Shown here: piece after piece, positions 1 through 7,129 of the stretch
How the letters are laid out: each line of letters opens with the position of its first letter
Numbering within the stretch: the stretch's first letter is position 1
The notes under the pieces: model-generated
Database searches by the model: none
What the model was told of the DNA's origin: nothing
Seen by the model: the letters and a program-made list of their open reading frames with translations, nothing else
Made by a program: the position numbers and the translations under genes
NCBI RefSeq assembly: GCF_001422645.1
Contig: NZ_LMLR01000002.1
Span: 562-53,888, forward strand
Reading direction: 5' to 3'
Length of the DNA: 53,327 nt
Source: Arthrobacter sp. Leaf69
GTDB lineage: Bacteria; Actinomycetota; Actinomycetes; Actinomycetales; Micrococcaceae

Positions 1-849
1 ATGACCCGCGGGTTCATCATCGGCGCCACCGCCGGCCGCACCACCCTCACCGGTGAAGGCCTGCAGCACGCCGACGGCCACTCCCCCATCCTGGCCGCAA
101 CCAACCCGGCCGTGCTCACCTACGACCCCGCGTACGGCTACGAGATCGGCGTCATTATGCGCGACGGCCTCAACCGCATGTACGGCCCGGGACCGGCGGA
201 CAACGACCCGTCGCGGAACGTGATGTACTACATCACGGTCTACAACGAGCCGATCTCCCAGCCGGCGGCGCCGGCGGAAATCGACGTCGAGGGCATCGTC
301 AAGGGCATCTACCTGCTGGCTCCCGCCAAGATTGACGGCCCCCGCACGCAGATCCTCGCCTCCGGCGTTTCCGTCCCCTGGGCCCTCGAGGCCCAGCGGA
401 TCCTCGCCGAGGACTGGGGCGTTTCCGCCGATGTCTGGTCCGTGACGTCCTGGAGCGAACTGCGCCGCGACGCCATGGCCGCCGAGGAAGAAGCCTTCCT
501 CAACCCCGGCCAGCCCGCCCGCGTGCCGTTCGTCACCGAACAGCTCGCCGGCGCGACCGGTCCGATCGTGGCAGTCACCGACTACATGAAGGCCGTGCCG
601 GACCAGATCCGCCAGTTCCTCCCGAACGAGTTCGCCTCGCTCGGAGCCGACGGCTTCGGTTTCTCCGACACCCGCGCCGCAGCGCGCCGCTTCTTCAAGA
701 ACGACATCCACTCCGTGGTTGTCCGTTCACTGCAGATGCTGGCCCGCCGCGGCGAGGTGGATGCCCAGGCTCCGGCCCAGGCAATCGAGAAGTACCGCCT
801 GCACAACGTCAACGCCGGCACCACCGGCAACGCGGGCGGCGACTCCTAG
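1..849 (+). CDS. aceE: Pyruvate dehydrogenase E1 component, homodimeric type (C-terminal part)
   Basis: This is the last 282 residues of the large homodimeric E1 of the pyruvate dehydrogenase complex, which decarboxylates pyruvate with thiamine diphosphate and passes the acetyl group to the E2 lipoyl domain. The family is about 890-920 residues, so the frame is open at the left edge and the true start lies outside. The visible part covers the end of the pyrimidine-binding domain (RDGLNRMYG, YYITVYNEP) and the transketolase-like C-terminal domain, with YMKAVPDQIRQF and LGADGFGFSDTR typical of this enzyme. The gene ends in TAG and is followed by a strong hairpin. The position just upstream of the fatty-acid synthesis locus places acetyl-CoA production beside its use. 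Confidence 0.95.
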   Translation: MTRGFIIGATAGRTTLTGEGLQHADGHSPILAATNPAVLTYDPAYGYEIGVIMRDGLNRMYGPGPADNDPSRNVMYYITVYNEPISQPAAPAEIDVEGIVKGIYLLAPAKIDGPRTQILASGVSVPWALEAQRILAEDWGVSADVWSVTSWSELRRDAMAAEEEAFLNPGQPARVPFVTEQLAGATGPIVAVTDYMKAVPDQIRQFLPNEFASLGADGFGFSDTRAAARRFFKNDIHSVVVRSLQMLARRGEVDAQAPAQAIEKYRLHNVNAGTTGNAGGDS

Positions 850-865
850 GTCCTCCCCGCAACGT

Positions 866-910
866 ACGACGGCGGTCCCCACCGGAAGGCGGGGGCCGCC
901 GTCGTCGTTT
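866..910 (+). terminator. Intrinsic terminator after aceE
   Basis: Ten-base arms at 866-875 and 896-905 pair perfectly. A further CCCC/GGGG helix lies inside (877-880 with 891-894), and CGTTT follows. The hairpin begins 16 bases after the aceE stop codon, as expected for a rho-independent terminator. Confidence 0.75.
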
Positions 911-959
911 AACCCTGATGGCCGCACCCGCGCGGCACGCCGGTCCAGCCGGGCGCCGG

Positions 960-1050
960 CACTGCGGTCCGGCACTGCGGTCCGGCGCTGCGGTCCCCCA
1001 CTGTGATCCAGCACTGTGATCCAGCTCTGTGATCCAGCTCTGTGATCCAG
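960..1050. repeat. Seven tandem 13-bp repeats between aceE and fasR
   Basis: Seven contiguous 13-base units fill 960-1050. The first three read close to CACTGCGGTCCGG and the last four close to CACTGTGATCCAG or CTCTGTGATCCAG, so the array has two subfamilies. It ends 11 bases before the putative fasR operator. Short ORFs across it merely read through the repeat and do not look like genes. Confidence 0.9.
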
Positions 1051-1061
1051 CACAAGGCGCG

Positions 1062-1108
1062 TTGTAGCCTTTGCACAAATGGAGCTTGGACGGCGGGCAC
1101 CGTATGCT
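1062..1108 (+). promoter_or_regulatory. fasR promoter with candidate FasR operator
   Basis: An imperfect inverted repeat occupies 1062-1078 (TTGT at the left, ACAA at the right, 17 bases overall). It has the same length and ends as the perfect 17-bp repeat upstream of fabD. A -10-like TATGCT lies at 1103-1108, six bases before the preferred fasR ATG, which suggests leaderless transcription. Autoregulation by FasR is inferred from the matching sites; no clear -35 hexamer was found. Confidence 0.5.
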
Positions 1109-1114
1109 CAATGC

Positions 1115-2359
1115 ATGGCCGAGCCGATCACCACTCCTGTAAAACGCACGCCCACATCCAGGGCGATGCCCCCGGAGAAGGTGGAAACCCTCAAGAAGCT
1201 CCGTTCGAGCGTCGGCCAGCTCTCCACAACCACCCTCCGCCAGCTGGAGAAATCCCTGCCCTGGTACAGCCGGCTGAACTCCGACGAGCGCTCGGCCTTG
1301 GGGATGGTGGCCCAGAACGGCATCGCCGCCTTCGTCACCTGGTACGAACGGCCCAGCTCACCGTCCTGGATCCTGTCCGACGTTTTCGGCACCGCGCCCA
1401 CCGAGCTCACCCGTTCCATCAGCCTGCAGAAGGCCCTCCAGCTGATCCGGATCGTCGTGGAGGTGGTGGAGGACCAGGTCCCCGTGATTGCTCCGGAGGC
1501 GGACCAGGGCGCGCTGCGTGAAGCGGTGCTGCGATACTCCCGCGAGGTGGCCTTCGCCGCGGCCGACGTCTACGCCCGCGCCGCCGAATCCCGCGGATCG
1601 TGGGACACCCGGCTGGAAGCCCTCATTGTGGACGCCATCCTGCGCGGCGAAAACACCGATGCCCTGCGGTCGCGGATTGCCGCCCTGGGCTGGAAGGCAC
1701 AGGAGCGCTTCACCGTTATGGTGGGCAATTCCCCGTCCGAACCGAGCGCCAGCTACGTCAGCGAACTGCGCCGCACGGCCGGGCGCTTCGCCGAGGACGC
1801 CCTCGTCGGCATCCAGGGCGACCGGCTCATCCTCATCCTCGGCGGCGTCCACGACCGCGAGACCGCCTACCTGAAACTCGCCGAACTCTTCGCGCCCGGA
1901 CCGGTCGTCTACGGCGCCGAAGCCGGATCGCTGCTCGAAGCCAGCGGCTCTGCCCAGTCCGCGTTCGCGGGACTGACCGCCGCGCGCGCCTGGCCCGCCG
2001 CGCCGCGCCCGGTGGCAGCCGATGACCTCCTGCCGGAGCGCGTGATCTCAGGCGATGATGCCGCCCGGCGCTCCCTCGTCAAGAACATCTACCGGCCCCT
2101 GCTCGCGGCGTCCAACGGCCTCGTGGAGACCCTCGGCACCTACCTCGAACTGGGCCATTCGCTGGAGGCCACGGCCCGCGAGCTCTTCGTCCACGCCAAC
2201 ACCGTGCGCTACCGGCTCAAGCGGGTCTGCGACGTCACGGGCTGGGATCCGCTGCTGCCGCGGGAGGCCTTTGTCCTCCAGACGGCCCTCGTCGTCGGCC
2301 GGCTTGCGGCCCCGCCGAAGCCCGCCACGGAACGGCAGCCGACGCGCAACAGCACCTGA
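1115..2359 (+). CDS. fasR: FasR-like PucR-family transcriptional activator of fatty-acid synthesis
   Basis: The 414-residue protein ends in a PucR-type helix-turn-helix (ELGHSLEATARELF followed by HANTVRYRLKRV). The N-terminal half resembles the ligand-sensing and GGDEF-like regions of CdaR/PucR regulators. It lies directly upstream of fabD, the position held by FasR in Streptomyces coelicolor, where a PucR-family protein activates the fabD operon; the assignment rests on family and position. The ATG at 1115 is preferred over the in-frame ATG at 1079 because TATGCT at 1103-1108 would place transcription at this codon and no ribosome binding site precedes either start. A 17-bp perfect inverted repeat just downstream of the gene is its probable target. 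Confidence 0.85.
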   Translation: MAEPITTPVKRTPTSRAMPPEKVETLKKLRSSVGQLSTTTLRQLEKSLPWYSRLNSDERSALGMVAQNGIAAFVTWYERPSSPSWILSDVFGTAPTELTRSISLQKALQLIRIVVEVVEDQVPVIAPEADQGALREAVLRYSREVAFAAADVYARAAESRGSWDTRLEALIVDAILRGENTDALRSRIAALGWKAQERFTVMVGNSPSEPSASYVSELRRTAGRFAEDALVGIQGDRLILILGGVHDRETAYLKLAELFAPGPVVYGAEAGSLLEASGSAQSAFAGLTAARAWPAAPRPVAADDLLPERVISGDDAARRSLVKNIYRPLLAASNGLVETLGTYLELGHSLEATARELFVHANTVRYRLKRVCDVTGWDPLLPREAFVLQTALVVGRLAAPPKPATERQPTRNST

Positions 2360-2363
2360 GCGG

Positions 2364-2419
2364 TTGTAGACTTCCTACAAAGTGACCCTGTGAGCTTGGT
2401 GTATGAATGCACCGATAAT
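2364..2419 (+). promoter_or_regulatory. fabD operon promoter with perfect inverted-repeat operator
   Basis: TTGTAG at 2364-2369 and CTACAA at 2375-2380 form a perfect inverted repeat around five bases. A -10-like GATAAT sits at 2414-2419. The operator centre would lie about 54 bases upstream of the predicted transcription start, a typical place for an activator contacting RNA polymerase. It matches the imperfect repeat before fasR, which supports FasR control of the fab genes. The -35 region is poor, as often seen in activator-dependent promoters. Confidence 0.6.
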
Positions 2420-2446
2420 CACGCCGCAATTTGGAAAGCTGGATAC

Positions 2447-3376
2447 GTGCTTGCAATCGTCTGCCCTGGACAGGGCTCCCAGACCCCCGGTTTTCTGGCC
2501 CCTTGGCTGGAACTCCCCCCCGTAGCAGGCCAGTTGGCCTCCCTCAGCGAAATCGCAGGCATCGATCTCACCGCCCACGGCACCACCTCGGACGAAGAGA
2601 CCATCAAGGACACCGCCGTCGCGCAGCCCCTGATCGTCGCCGCCGGGCTGGTGGCCGCGAAGTCCCTGTTCGACGTCGAGCTCGGCACCCTGCCGGTGAT
2701 CCTCGCCGGCCACTCCGTCGGTGAAATCACCGCCTCCGCCCTGGCCGGCGTGCTGACGGAAACCGAAGCCATGACCTTCGTCCGCGAACGCGCCAACGGC
2801 ATGGCGGCCGCGGCCGCTGCCACCCCCACCGGCATGAGCGCCGTGGTGGGCGGCGACCCCGCCGAGGTCCTCGCGGCCATCGAAGCCTGCGGGCTTACCC
2901 CGGCCAACGTCAACGGCGCCGGCCAGACCGTCGCGGCCGGGACGCTGGACCAGCTCAAGGCCCTCGCCGACAATCCGCCGGCCAAGGCCCGCGTCATCCC
3001 GCTAAAGGTCGCCGGGGCGTTCCACACCTCGCACATGTCCCCCGCCGTCGCGGCGCTGCAGACCCTCCGGCCGACACTGCACCCGCGGAACCCGCAGGTC
3101 CCCCTGCTCTCCAACTTCGACGGCGCAGAGGTCACCGATGGTGCCGCCGCCGTCGAAAGCCTGATCGCCCAGGTTTCCCGCCCGGTCCGCTGGGACCTCT
3201 GCATGGAGACGCTCGTGAAGCGCGGCGTGACCGGCCTGATTGAACTGGCCCCAGCCGGGACGCTGGCCGGACTCGCCAAGCGCGGCATGCCCGGCGTGAA
3301 GACCGTCACCGTCAAGACCCCGGACGATCTGTCCGCCGCCCTGGCCCTATTCGCAGAACTGGAAGGACAGGCATGA
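2447..3376 (+). CDS. fabD: Malonyl-CoA:acyl carrier protein transacylase
   Basis: FabD moves malonyl groups from CoA to the phosphopantetheine arm of ACP, supplying extender units for fatty-acid elongation. The 309-residue protein begins with the family hallmark CPGQGSQTPGF. It carries the nucleophile Ser90 in GHSVGE and the catalytic histidine in GAFHTSHM near residue 192. The GTG at 2447 is chosen because GGAAAG lies 9 bases upstream and the family begins here; an ATG at 2390 would add 19 unrelated residues and start upstream of the predicted promoter element. The stop codon overlaps the fabH start in ATGA, so the two are probably translationally coupled. Confidence 0.96.
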   Translation: MLAIVCPGQGSQTPGFLAPWLELPPVAGQLASLSEIAGIDLTAHGTTSDEETIKDTAVAQPLIVAAGLVAAKSLFDVELGTLPVILAGHSVGEITASALAGVLTETEAMTFVRERANGMAAAAAATPTGMSAVVGGDPAEVLAAIEACGLTPANVNGAGQTVAAGTLDQLKALADNPPAKARVIPLKVAGAFHTSHMSPAVAALQTLRPTLHPRNPQVPLLSNFDGAEVTDGAAAVESLIAQVSRPVRWDLCMETLVKRGVTGLIELAPAGTLAGLAKRGMPGVKTVTVKTPDDLSAALALFAELEGQA

Positions 3377-4434
3377 GCGTTCCCACCCTGAAGCAGGCGC
3401 CCCTGCACGAGAACACCCGCATCATGGGAGTCGGCGCGTACCGGCCCGACGTGATCGTCACCAACGATGACGTCTGCCAGTGGATCGACTCCTCCGACGA
3501 GTGGATCCGCCAGCGCACCGGCATCATCACGCGGCACCGGGCCCCCGCCGACGTCAGCGTGATCGACATGGCCGAAGGCGCCGCCCGCGAGGCCCTGCAG
3601 AAGGCCGGGATCGAGGCCTCCCAGCTCGGCGCCGTCATCGTCTCCACGGTGACCCACCCCTACGCGACGCCGTCCGCCGCCGCGAGCCTCGCCGACCGCC
3701 TCGGCGCGACGCCGGCCCCGGCCTTCGACATCTCCGCCGCCTGCGCCGGTTACTGCTACGGCATCGCCCAGGCTGACGCGCTGGTGCGCTCCGGCGCCGC
3801 CGAGTACGTCCTCGTGGTCGGTGCGGAAAAGCTCTCCGACGTCATCGACAACACCGAACGCACCATTTCCTTCCTGCTCGGCGACGGCGCGGGCGCCGTG
3901 GTGATCGGCCCCTCCGACACCCCGGGCATCGGCCCGTCAGTGTGGGGCTCGGACGGCAGCAAGTGGGACGCGATCGGCATGACCCACTCGATGTTGGACC
4001 TCCGCGAGCTCGCCTCAGCGGGCAAGCAGGGCGGCGCGCTGAGCGCCGAGGAAGCCGCCGTCACGGACGCGGCCTCCTGGCCGACGCTGCGCCAGGACGG
4101 CCAGACGGTCTTCCGCTGGGCCGTCTGGGAAATGGCCAAGGTGGCCCAGCAGGCGCTGGACGCCGCCGGCATCTCCGCCGAGGACCTCGCCGCGTTCATC
4201 CCGCACCAGGCGAACATGCGGATCATCGACGAGATGGCCAAGAAGCTCAAACTCCCGGAAAACGTCATCATCGCGCGGGACATCGCCGACGCCGGCAACA
4301 CCTCCGCGGCCTCCATCCCCCTGGCTACCCACCGCCTGCTGCTGGAAAACCCGCAGCTCAGCGGCGGGCTTGCACTGCAGATCGGCTTCGGCGCCGGTCT
4401 GGTCTTCGGTGCCCAAGTGATCGTGCTTCCGTAG
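3373..4434 (+). CDS. fabH: Beta-ketoacyl-ACP synthase III
   Basis: FabH condenses an acyl-CoA primer with malonyl-ACP to start fatty-acid synthesis. The 353-residue protein shows the thiolase fold with the full catalytic triad: Cys124 in AACAGYCYG, His278 in HQANMR and Asn309 in NTSAAS. In actinobacteria this enzyme commonly takes branched primers, giving iso- and anteiso-fatty acids; substrate preference cannot be read here. Its ATG overlaps the fabD stop. About 25 residues between the second half-fold strands (ELASAGKQGG region) appear longer than in E. coli, as is common in actinobacterial forms. Confidence 0.96.
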   Translation: MSVPTLKQAPLHENTRIMGVGAYRPDVIVTNDDVCQWIDSSDEWIRQRTGIITRHRAPADVSVIDMAEGAAREALQKAGIEASQLGAVIVSTVTHPYATPSAAASLADRLGATPAPAFDISAACAGYCYGIAQADALVRSGAAEYVLVVGAEKLSDVIDNTERTISFLLGDGAGAVVIGPSDTPGIGPSVWGSDGSKWDAIGMTHSMLDLRELASAGKQGGALSAEEAAVTDAASWPTLRQDGQTVFRWAVWEMAKVAQQALDAAGISAEDLAAFIPHQANMRIIDEMAKKLKLPENVIIARDIADAGNTSAASIPLATHRLLLENPQLSGGLALQIGFGAGLVFGAQVIVLP

Positions 4435-4437
4435 GCG

Positions 4438-4502
4438 TTCCTGCTTTCCGTTTTCCTGTTTTTCCTGTCTTCAAATCCCACAGCAAACCGAACCCTCGGT
4501 TT
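4438..4502 (+). other. fabH-acpP spacer with pyrimidine tract and small hairpin
   Basis: The 136-base spacer between fabH and acpP begins with a pyrimidine-rich run (about 4438-4472). A perfect 7-bp hairpin follows, with arms at 4485-4491 and 4496-4502. Such a spacer could give partial termination, a processing site or a separate acpP promoter. No convincing -10/-35 pair was seen. Confidence 0.4.
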
Positions 4503-4570
4503 GAATCATTACCGCCCGAAGCCGCCGGCACACCGGCAGCCCACGGCAACAACTAGAAAAGGAGCCATCA

Positions 4571-4816
4571 ATGGCTAGCAACGAAGAGATCCTGGCCGGC
4601 CTGGCTGAAATCGTCAACGAAGAGACCGGCCTGGCCACCGAGGCTGTCGAAATGGACAAGTCCTTCACCGAGGACCTGGACATCGACTCCATCTCGATGA
4701 TGACGATCGTTGTCAACGCCGAAGAGAAGTTCGGCGTGCGCATCCCGGACGAAGAGGTCAAGAACCTCAAGACCGTCGGCGACGCTGTCAGCTTCATCGC
4801 CAGCGCACAGGCCTAA
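4571..4816 (+). CDS. acpP: Acyl carrier protein
   Basis: The 81-residue acidic protein carries growing acyl chains on a 4'-phosphopantetheine attached to Ser40 in DIDSIS. It has the usual four-helix ACP length. The serine is followed by Ile-Ser where many bacteria have Leu-Ser, a common actinobacterial variation. A strong AAAGGAG ribosome binding site lies 7-8 bases upstream of the ATG. It is flanked by untranslated spacers of 136 and 155 bases, while fabD and fabH overlap, so acpP may be expressed at its own, higher level, as is usual for ACP. Confidence 0.97.
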   Translation: MASNEEILAGLAEIVNEETGLATEAVEMDKSFTEDLDIDSISMMTIVVNAEEKFGVRIPDEEVKNLKTVGDAVSFIASAQA

Positions 4817-4830
4817 TTCAGGCCCGGGCC

Positions 4831-4860
4831 GGTCCGGGGGCGCAGCTGCACCCCCGGACC
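4831..4860 (+). terminator. Perfect hairpin between acpP and fabF
   Basis: The 10-base arms GGTCCGGGGG (4831-4840) and CCCCCGGACC (4851-4860) pair perfectly around a 10-base loop that is itself the palindrome GCAGCTGC plus flanks. There is no T-run. It may act as an attenuator or as a 3' stabiliser of the acpP message, giving more ACP than FabF. Confidence 0.6.
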
Positions 4861-4971
4861 GCGCCCTCTGCAGCACCATCCACTGCACCACCCCAGAGTT
4901 TTTCAAACGCAGGCCCCGGCAACCGCCCCCAGGTTCCGGATAAAGCAGGCGCACCGACAGAGAGTGATCCC

Positions 4972-6207
4972 ATGGCACGCAAAGTAGTCATTACCGGTCT
5001 GGGTGCCACCACACCCATTGGCGGCGATGTCCCCACGATGTGGAAGAACGCGCTGAAGGGCGTCTCCGGCGCGCACACGCTTGAGGACGACTGGGTGGCC
5101 AAGTATGAGCTGCCCGTCCACTTTGCCGCCCGCGCTTCCAACCCCGCGACCGAGGTCCTGAGCCGGGTCGAGGCCAAGCGCATGGACCCCTCCACGCAGT
5201 TCGCCGTGGTTGCCTCCCGCGAGGCATGGGCCGACGCCGGCATCACCGAAATCGACCACGACCGGCTGGCAGTGGCATTCGCCACCGGGATCGGCGGCGT
5301 CTGGACGCTCCTGGACGCCTGGGACACCCTGCGCGAAAAGGGCCCGCGCCGCGTCCTGCCGATGACCGTGCCCATGCTGATGCCCAACGGCCCGGCCGCT
5401 GCGGTGAGCCTTGACCTGGGTGCCCGCGCCGGCGCCCACACCCCGGTCTCCGCCTGTGCGTCCGGCACCGAAGCCGTTCACATGGGCCTGGACCTGATCC
5501 GCTCCGGCAAGGCCGACGTCGTCGTCTGCGGCGGCGCCGAAGCCGCCATCCACCCGATGCCGATCGCCGCGTTCGCCTCCATGCAGGCACTCTCGCGCCG
5601 CAATGACGATCCCGAGCACGCCTCCCGCCCCTACGACATTGACCGCGACGGCTTCGTTATGGGCGAGGGCGCCGGTGCCCTTGTGCTCGAAGCCGAGGAA
5701 CACGCCTTGGCCCGCGGCGCCCGGATCTACGCCGAGCTGGCCGGCACGTCGGTCACCGCCGATGCCTACCACATCACTGCCCCGGACCCCGAGGGCCTCG
5801 GCGCCACCCGCGCACTGAAGGCCGCCATGTTCGACGGCCGGATCCAGCCGGAGGACGTGGTGCACGTCAACGCGCACGCGACCTCCACCCCGGTCGGCGA
5901 CAAGCCCGAGTATGCGGCCCTCAAGGCCGCCCTCGGCAAACAACTGGACAGCGTCGCCGTCTCGGCCACGAAGTCGCAGATGGGCCACCTGCTGGGCGCC
6001 TCCGGTGCGGTGGAAGCCGTGCTGACCGTTATGGCCATTTACGACCGCAAGGCCCCCGTGACCATCAACCTGGAGAACCAGGATCCGGAGATCCCGCTCG
6101 ACGTCGTCACCACCGCCCGCGAGCTGCCGTCCGGCAGCATCGCGGCGCTGAGCAACTCCTTCGGCTTCGGCGGCCACAACGCCGTGATCGCGGTGCGGAG
6201 CATCTAG
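4972..6207 (+). CDS. fabF: Beta-ketoacyl-ACP synthase II
   Basis: FabF condenses malonyl-ACP with acyl-ACP in each elongation round. The 411-residue protein has the active-site Cys162 in VSACASGTEA, His302 in VNAHATSTP, the conserved lysine in TKSQMGH and His339 in GHLLGASGA, plus the C-terminal glycine-rich SFGFGGHNA loop. The ATG at 4972 fits the family start (RKVVITGLGATTPIG), with GAGAG about 8 bases upstream. It is the last gene of the fab locus and faces a convergent DUF3145 gene across a perfect 24-bp stem. Confidence 0.97.
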   Translation: MARKVVITGLGATTPIGGDVPTMWKNALKGVSGAHTLEDDWVAKYELPVHFAARASNPATEVLSRVEAKRMDPSTQFAVVASREAWADAGITEIDHDRLAVAFATGIGGVWTLLDAWDTLREKGPRRVLPMTVPMLMPNGPAAAVSLDLGARAGAHTPVSACASGTEAVHMGLDLIRSGKADVVVCGGAEAAIHPMPIAAFASMQALSRRNDDPEHASRPYDIDRDGFVMGEGAGALVLEAEEHALARGARIYAELAGTSVTADAYHITAPDPEGLGATRALKAAMFDGRIQPEDVVHVNAHATSTPVGDKPEYAALKAALGKQLDSVAVSATKSQMGHLLGASGAVEAVLTVMAIYDRKAPVTINLENQDPEIPLDVVTTARELPSGSIAALSNSFGFGGHNAVIAVRSI

Positions 6208-6230
6208 CCCGACCCGCGCGCAGCACGCCG

Positions 6231-6283
6231 AGATGACAGATGGCGGCAATGTTCTTGGTGAACATTGCCGCCATCTGTCATCT
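6231..6283. terminator. Perfect 24-bp stem-loop between convergent fabF and DUF3145 gene
   Basis: Bases 6231-6254 are exactly complementary to 6260-6283, leaving a 5-base loop. No T-run follows on either side. The site lies in the short gap between convergent genes, so it probably serves as a bidirectional transcription barrier. Confidence 0.8.
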
Positions 6284-6325
6284 GCCGTAGCTATGGAGTG
6301 TTGTTGCCGGTCCTGCGGAGGAGGC

Positions 6326-6829
6326 TTAGCCCACTTGGTGGAGCCAGCGCACGGGAGCGCCTTCGGCGGCGTGCCGGAAGGGCTCGAGTTCCTCGTCCCA
6401 CGCTTCGCCGAGGGCCAGGGACAGCTCGTGGTAGACCGCCGAGGGGTCGCCGGCGCCGGATTCGTAGGCGTAGCGGATGCGGTCCTCGGAGACCATGATG
6501 TTGCCGTGCACGTCCGTGACGGCGTGGAAGATGCCAAGTTCGGGCGTGTGGGACCAGCGGCCACCGTCAACGCCCTGGCTGGGCTCTTCCGTGACTTCGT
6601 AGCGCAGGTGCGCCCAGCCCCGGAGAGCCGATGCCAATTGAGCCCCCGTGCCCGGGTTACCGGTCCACGACAGCTCAGCCCGGAACATTCCGGGCGCTGC
6701 TGGCTGAGCAGTCCACTCAAGGTCCGTCCGCTTGTCCACAACCGACCCTATGGCCCACTCTACGTGGGGGCACAGGGCAGTCGGGGCCGAGTGAACGAAC
6801 AACACACCGCGGGTCAGTGCAACAGACAT
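6326..6829 (-). CDS. DUF3145 family protein
   Basis: The 167-residue protein matches the actinobacterial DUF3145 family of unknown function. Recognisable segments are GVLFVHSAP near the start, HVEWAIG, the central HLRYEVTEEPSQGVDG and the C-terminal EPFRHAAEGAPVRWLHQVG. It appears soluble, with no signal peptide or membrane segment. The ATG at 6829 is chosen because GGAGG lies five bases upstream; the ATG at 6841 would overlap that ribosome binding site. It faces fabF convergently and is transcribed alone. Nearness to the fatty-acid genes is a weak functional hint only. Confidence 0.88.
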   Translation of the reverse strand: MSVALTRGVLFVHSAPTALCPHVEWAIGSVVDKRTDLEWTAQPAAPGMFRAELSWTGNPGTGAQLASALRGWAHLRYEVTEEPSQGVDGGRWSHTPELGIFHAVTDVHGNIMVSEDRIRYAYESGAGDPSAVYHELSLALGEAWDEELEPFRHAAEGAPVRWLHQVG

Positions 6830-6975
6830 TCCATCCTCCATAGCTGTAGGTACGTCTTCCCCAACGACCTCTGCCTGGATGTCTGTCTGTTGCGCGGGTC
6901 CGTAGTGATGCGGTGGTCCTGGCCAGACTATTAAGTTATTGCCCGGATTCTCCGTGCGACTTGATGCGTGGGAGC

Positions 6976-6992
6976 TTCAAGCAACACTTGAA
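6976..6992. promoter_or_regulatory. Inverted repeat upstream of the DUF3145 gene
   Basis: TTCAAG at 6976-6981 and CTTGAA at 6987-6992 pair perfectly around CAACA. This is the clearest structured element in the gap between the DUF3145 gene start (6829) and the xerC stop (7130). It could be a regulator binding site for the DUF3145 promoter. No protein can be assigned, and the rest of the gap shows nothing I recognise. Confidence 0.3.
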
Positions 6993-7129
6993 AGTTGCCG
7001 GGCATGAGTCTTATTCTGCCGTACCCTACCTAATTACGCCAGTGCAATTCGGCGCGTCTTTTCCGGCGCGCCGCGCGGTGTCCTGGCGCGGATCGTTCGA
7101 GGCAGCCGGCGCGGCCCGTGGTGGCGACT

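Noticed and set aside
809..1111. Short minus-strand ORFs with SQSWITELDH-like peptide repeats
   Set aside because: The peptide repeats are simply the 13-bp tandem array read in three phases; no start signal or conserved domain.
4903..6741. 612-codon minus-strand frame opposite fabF
   Set aside because: It crosses fabF, the terminator stem and part of the DUF3145 gene and shows no family motif.
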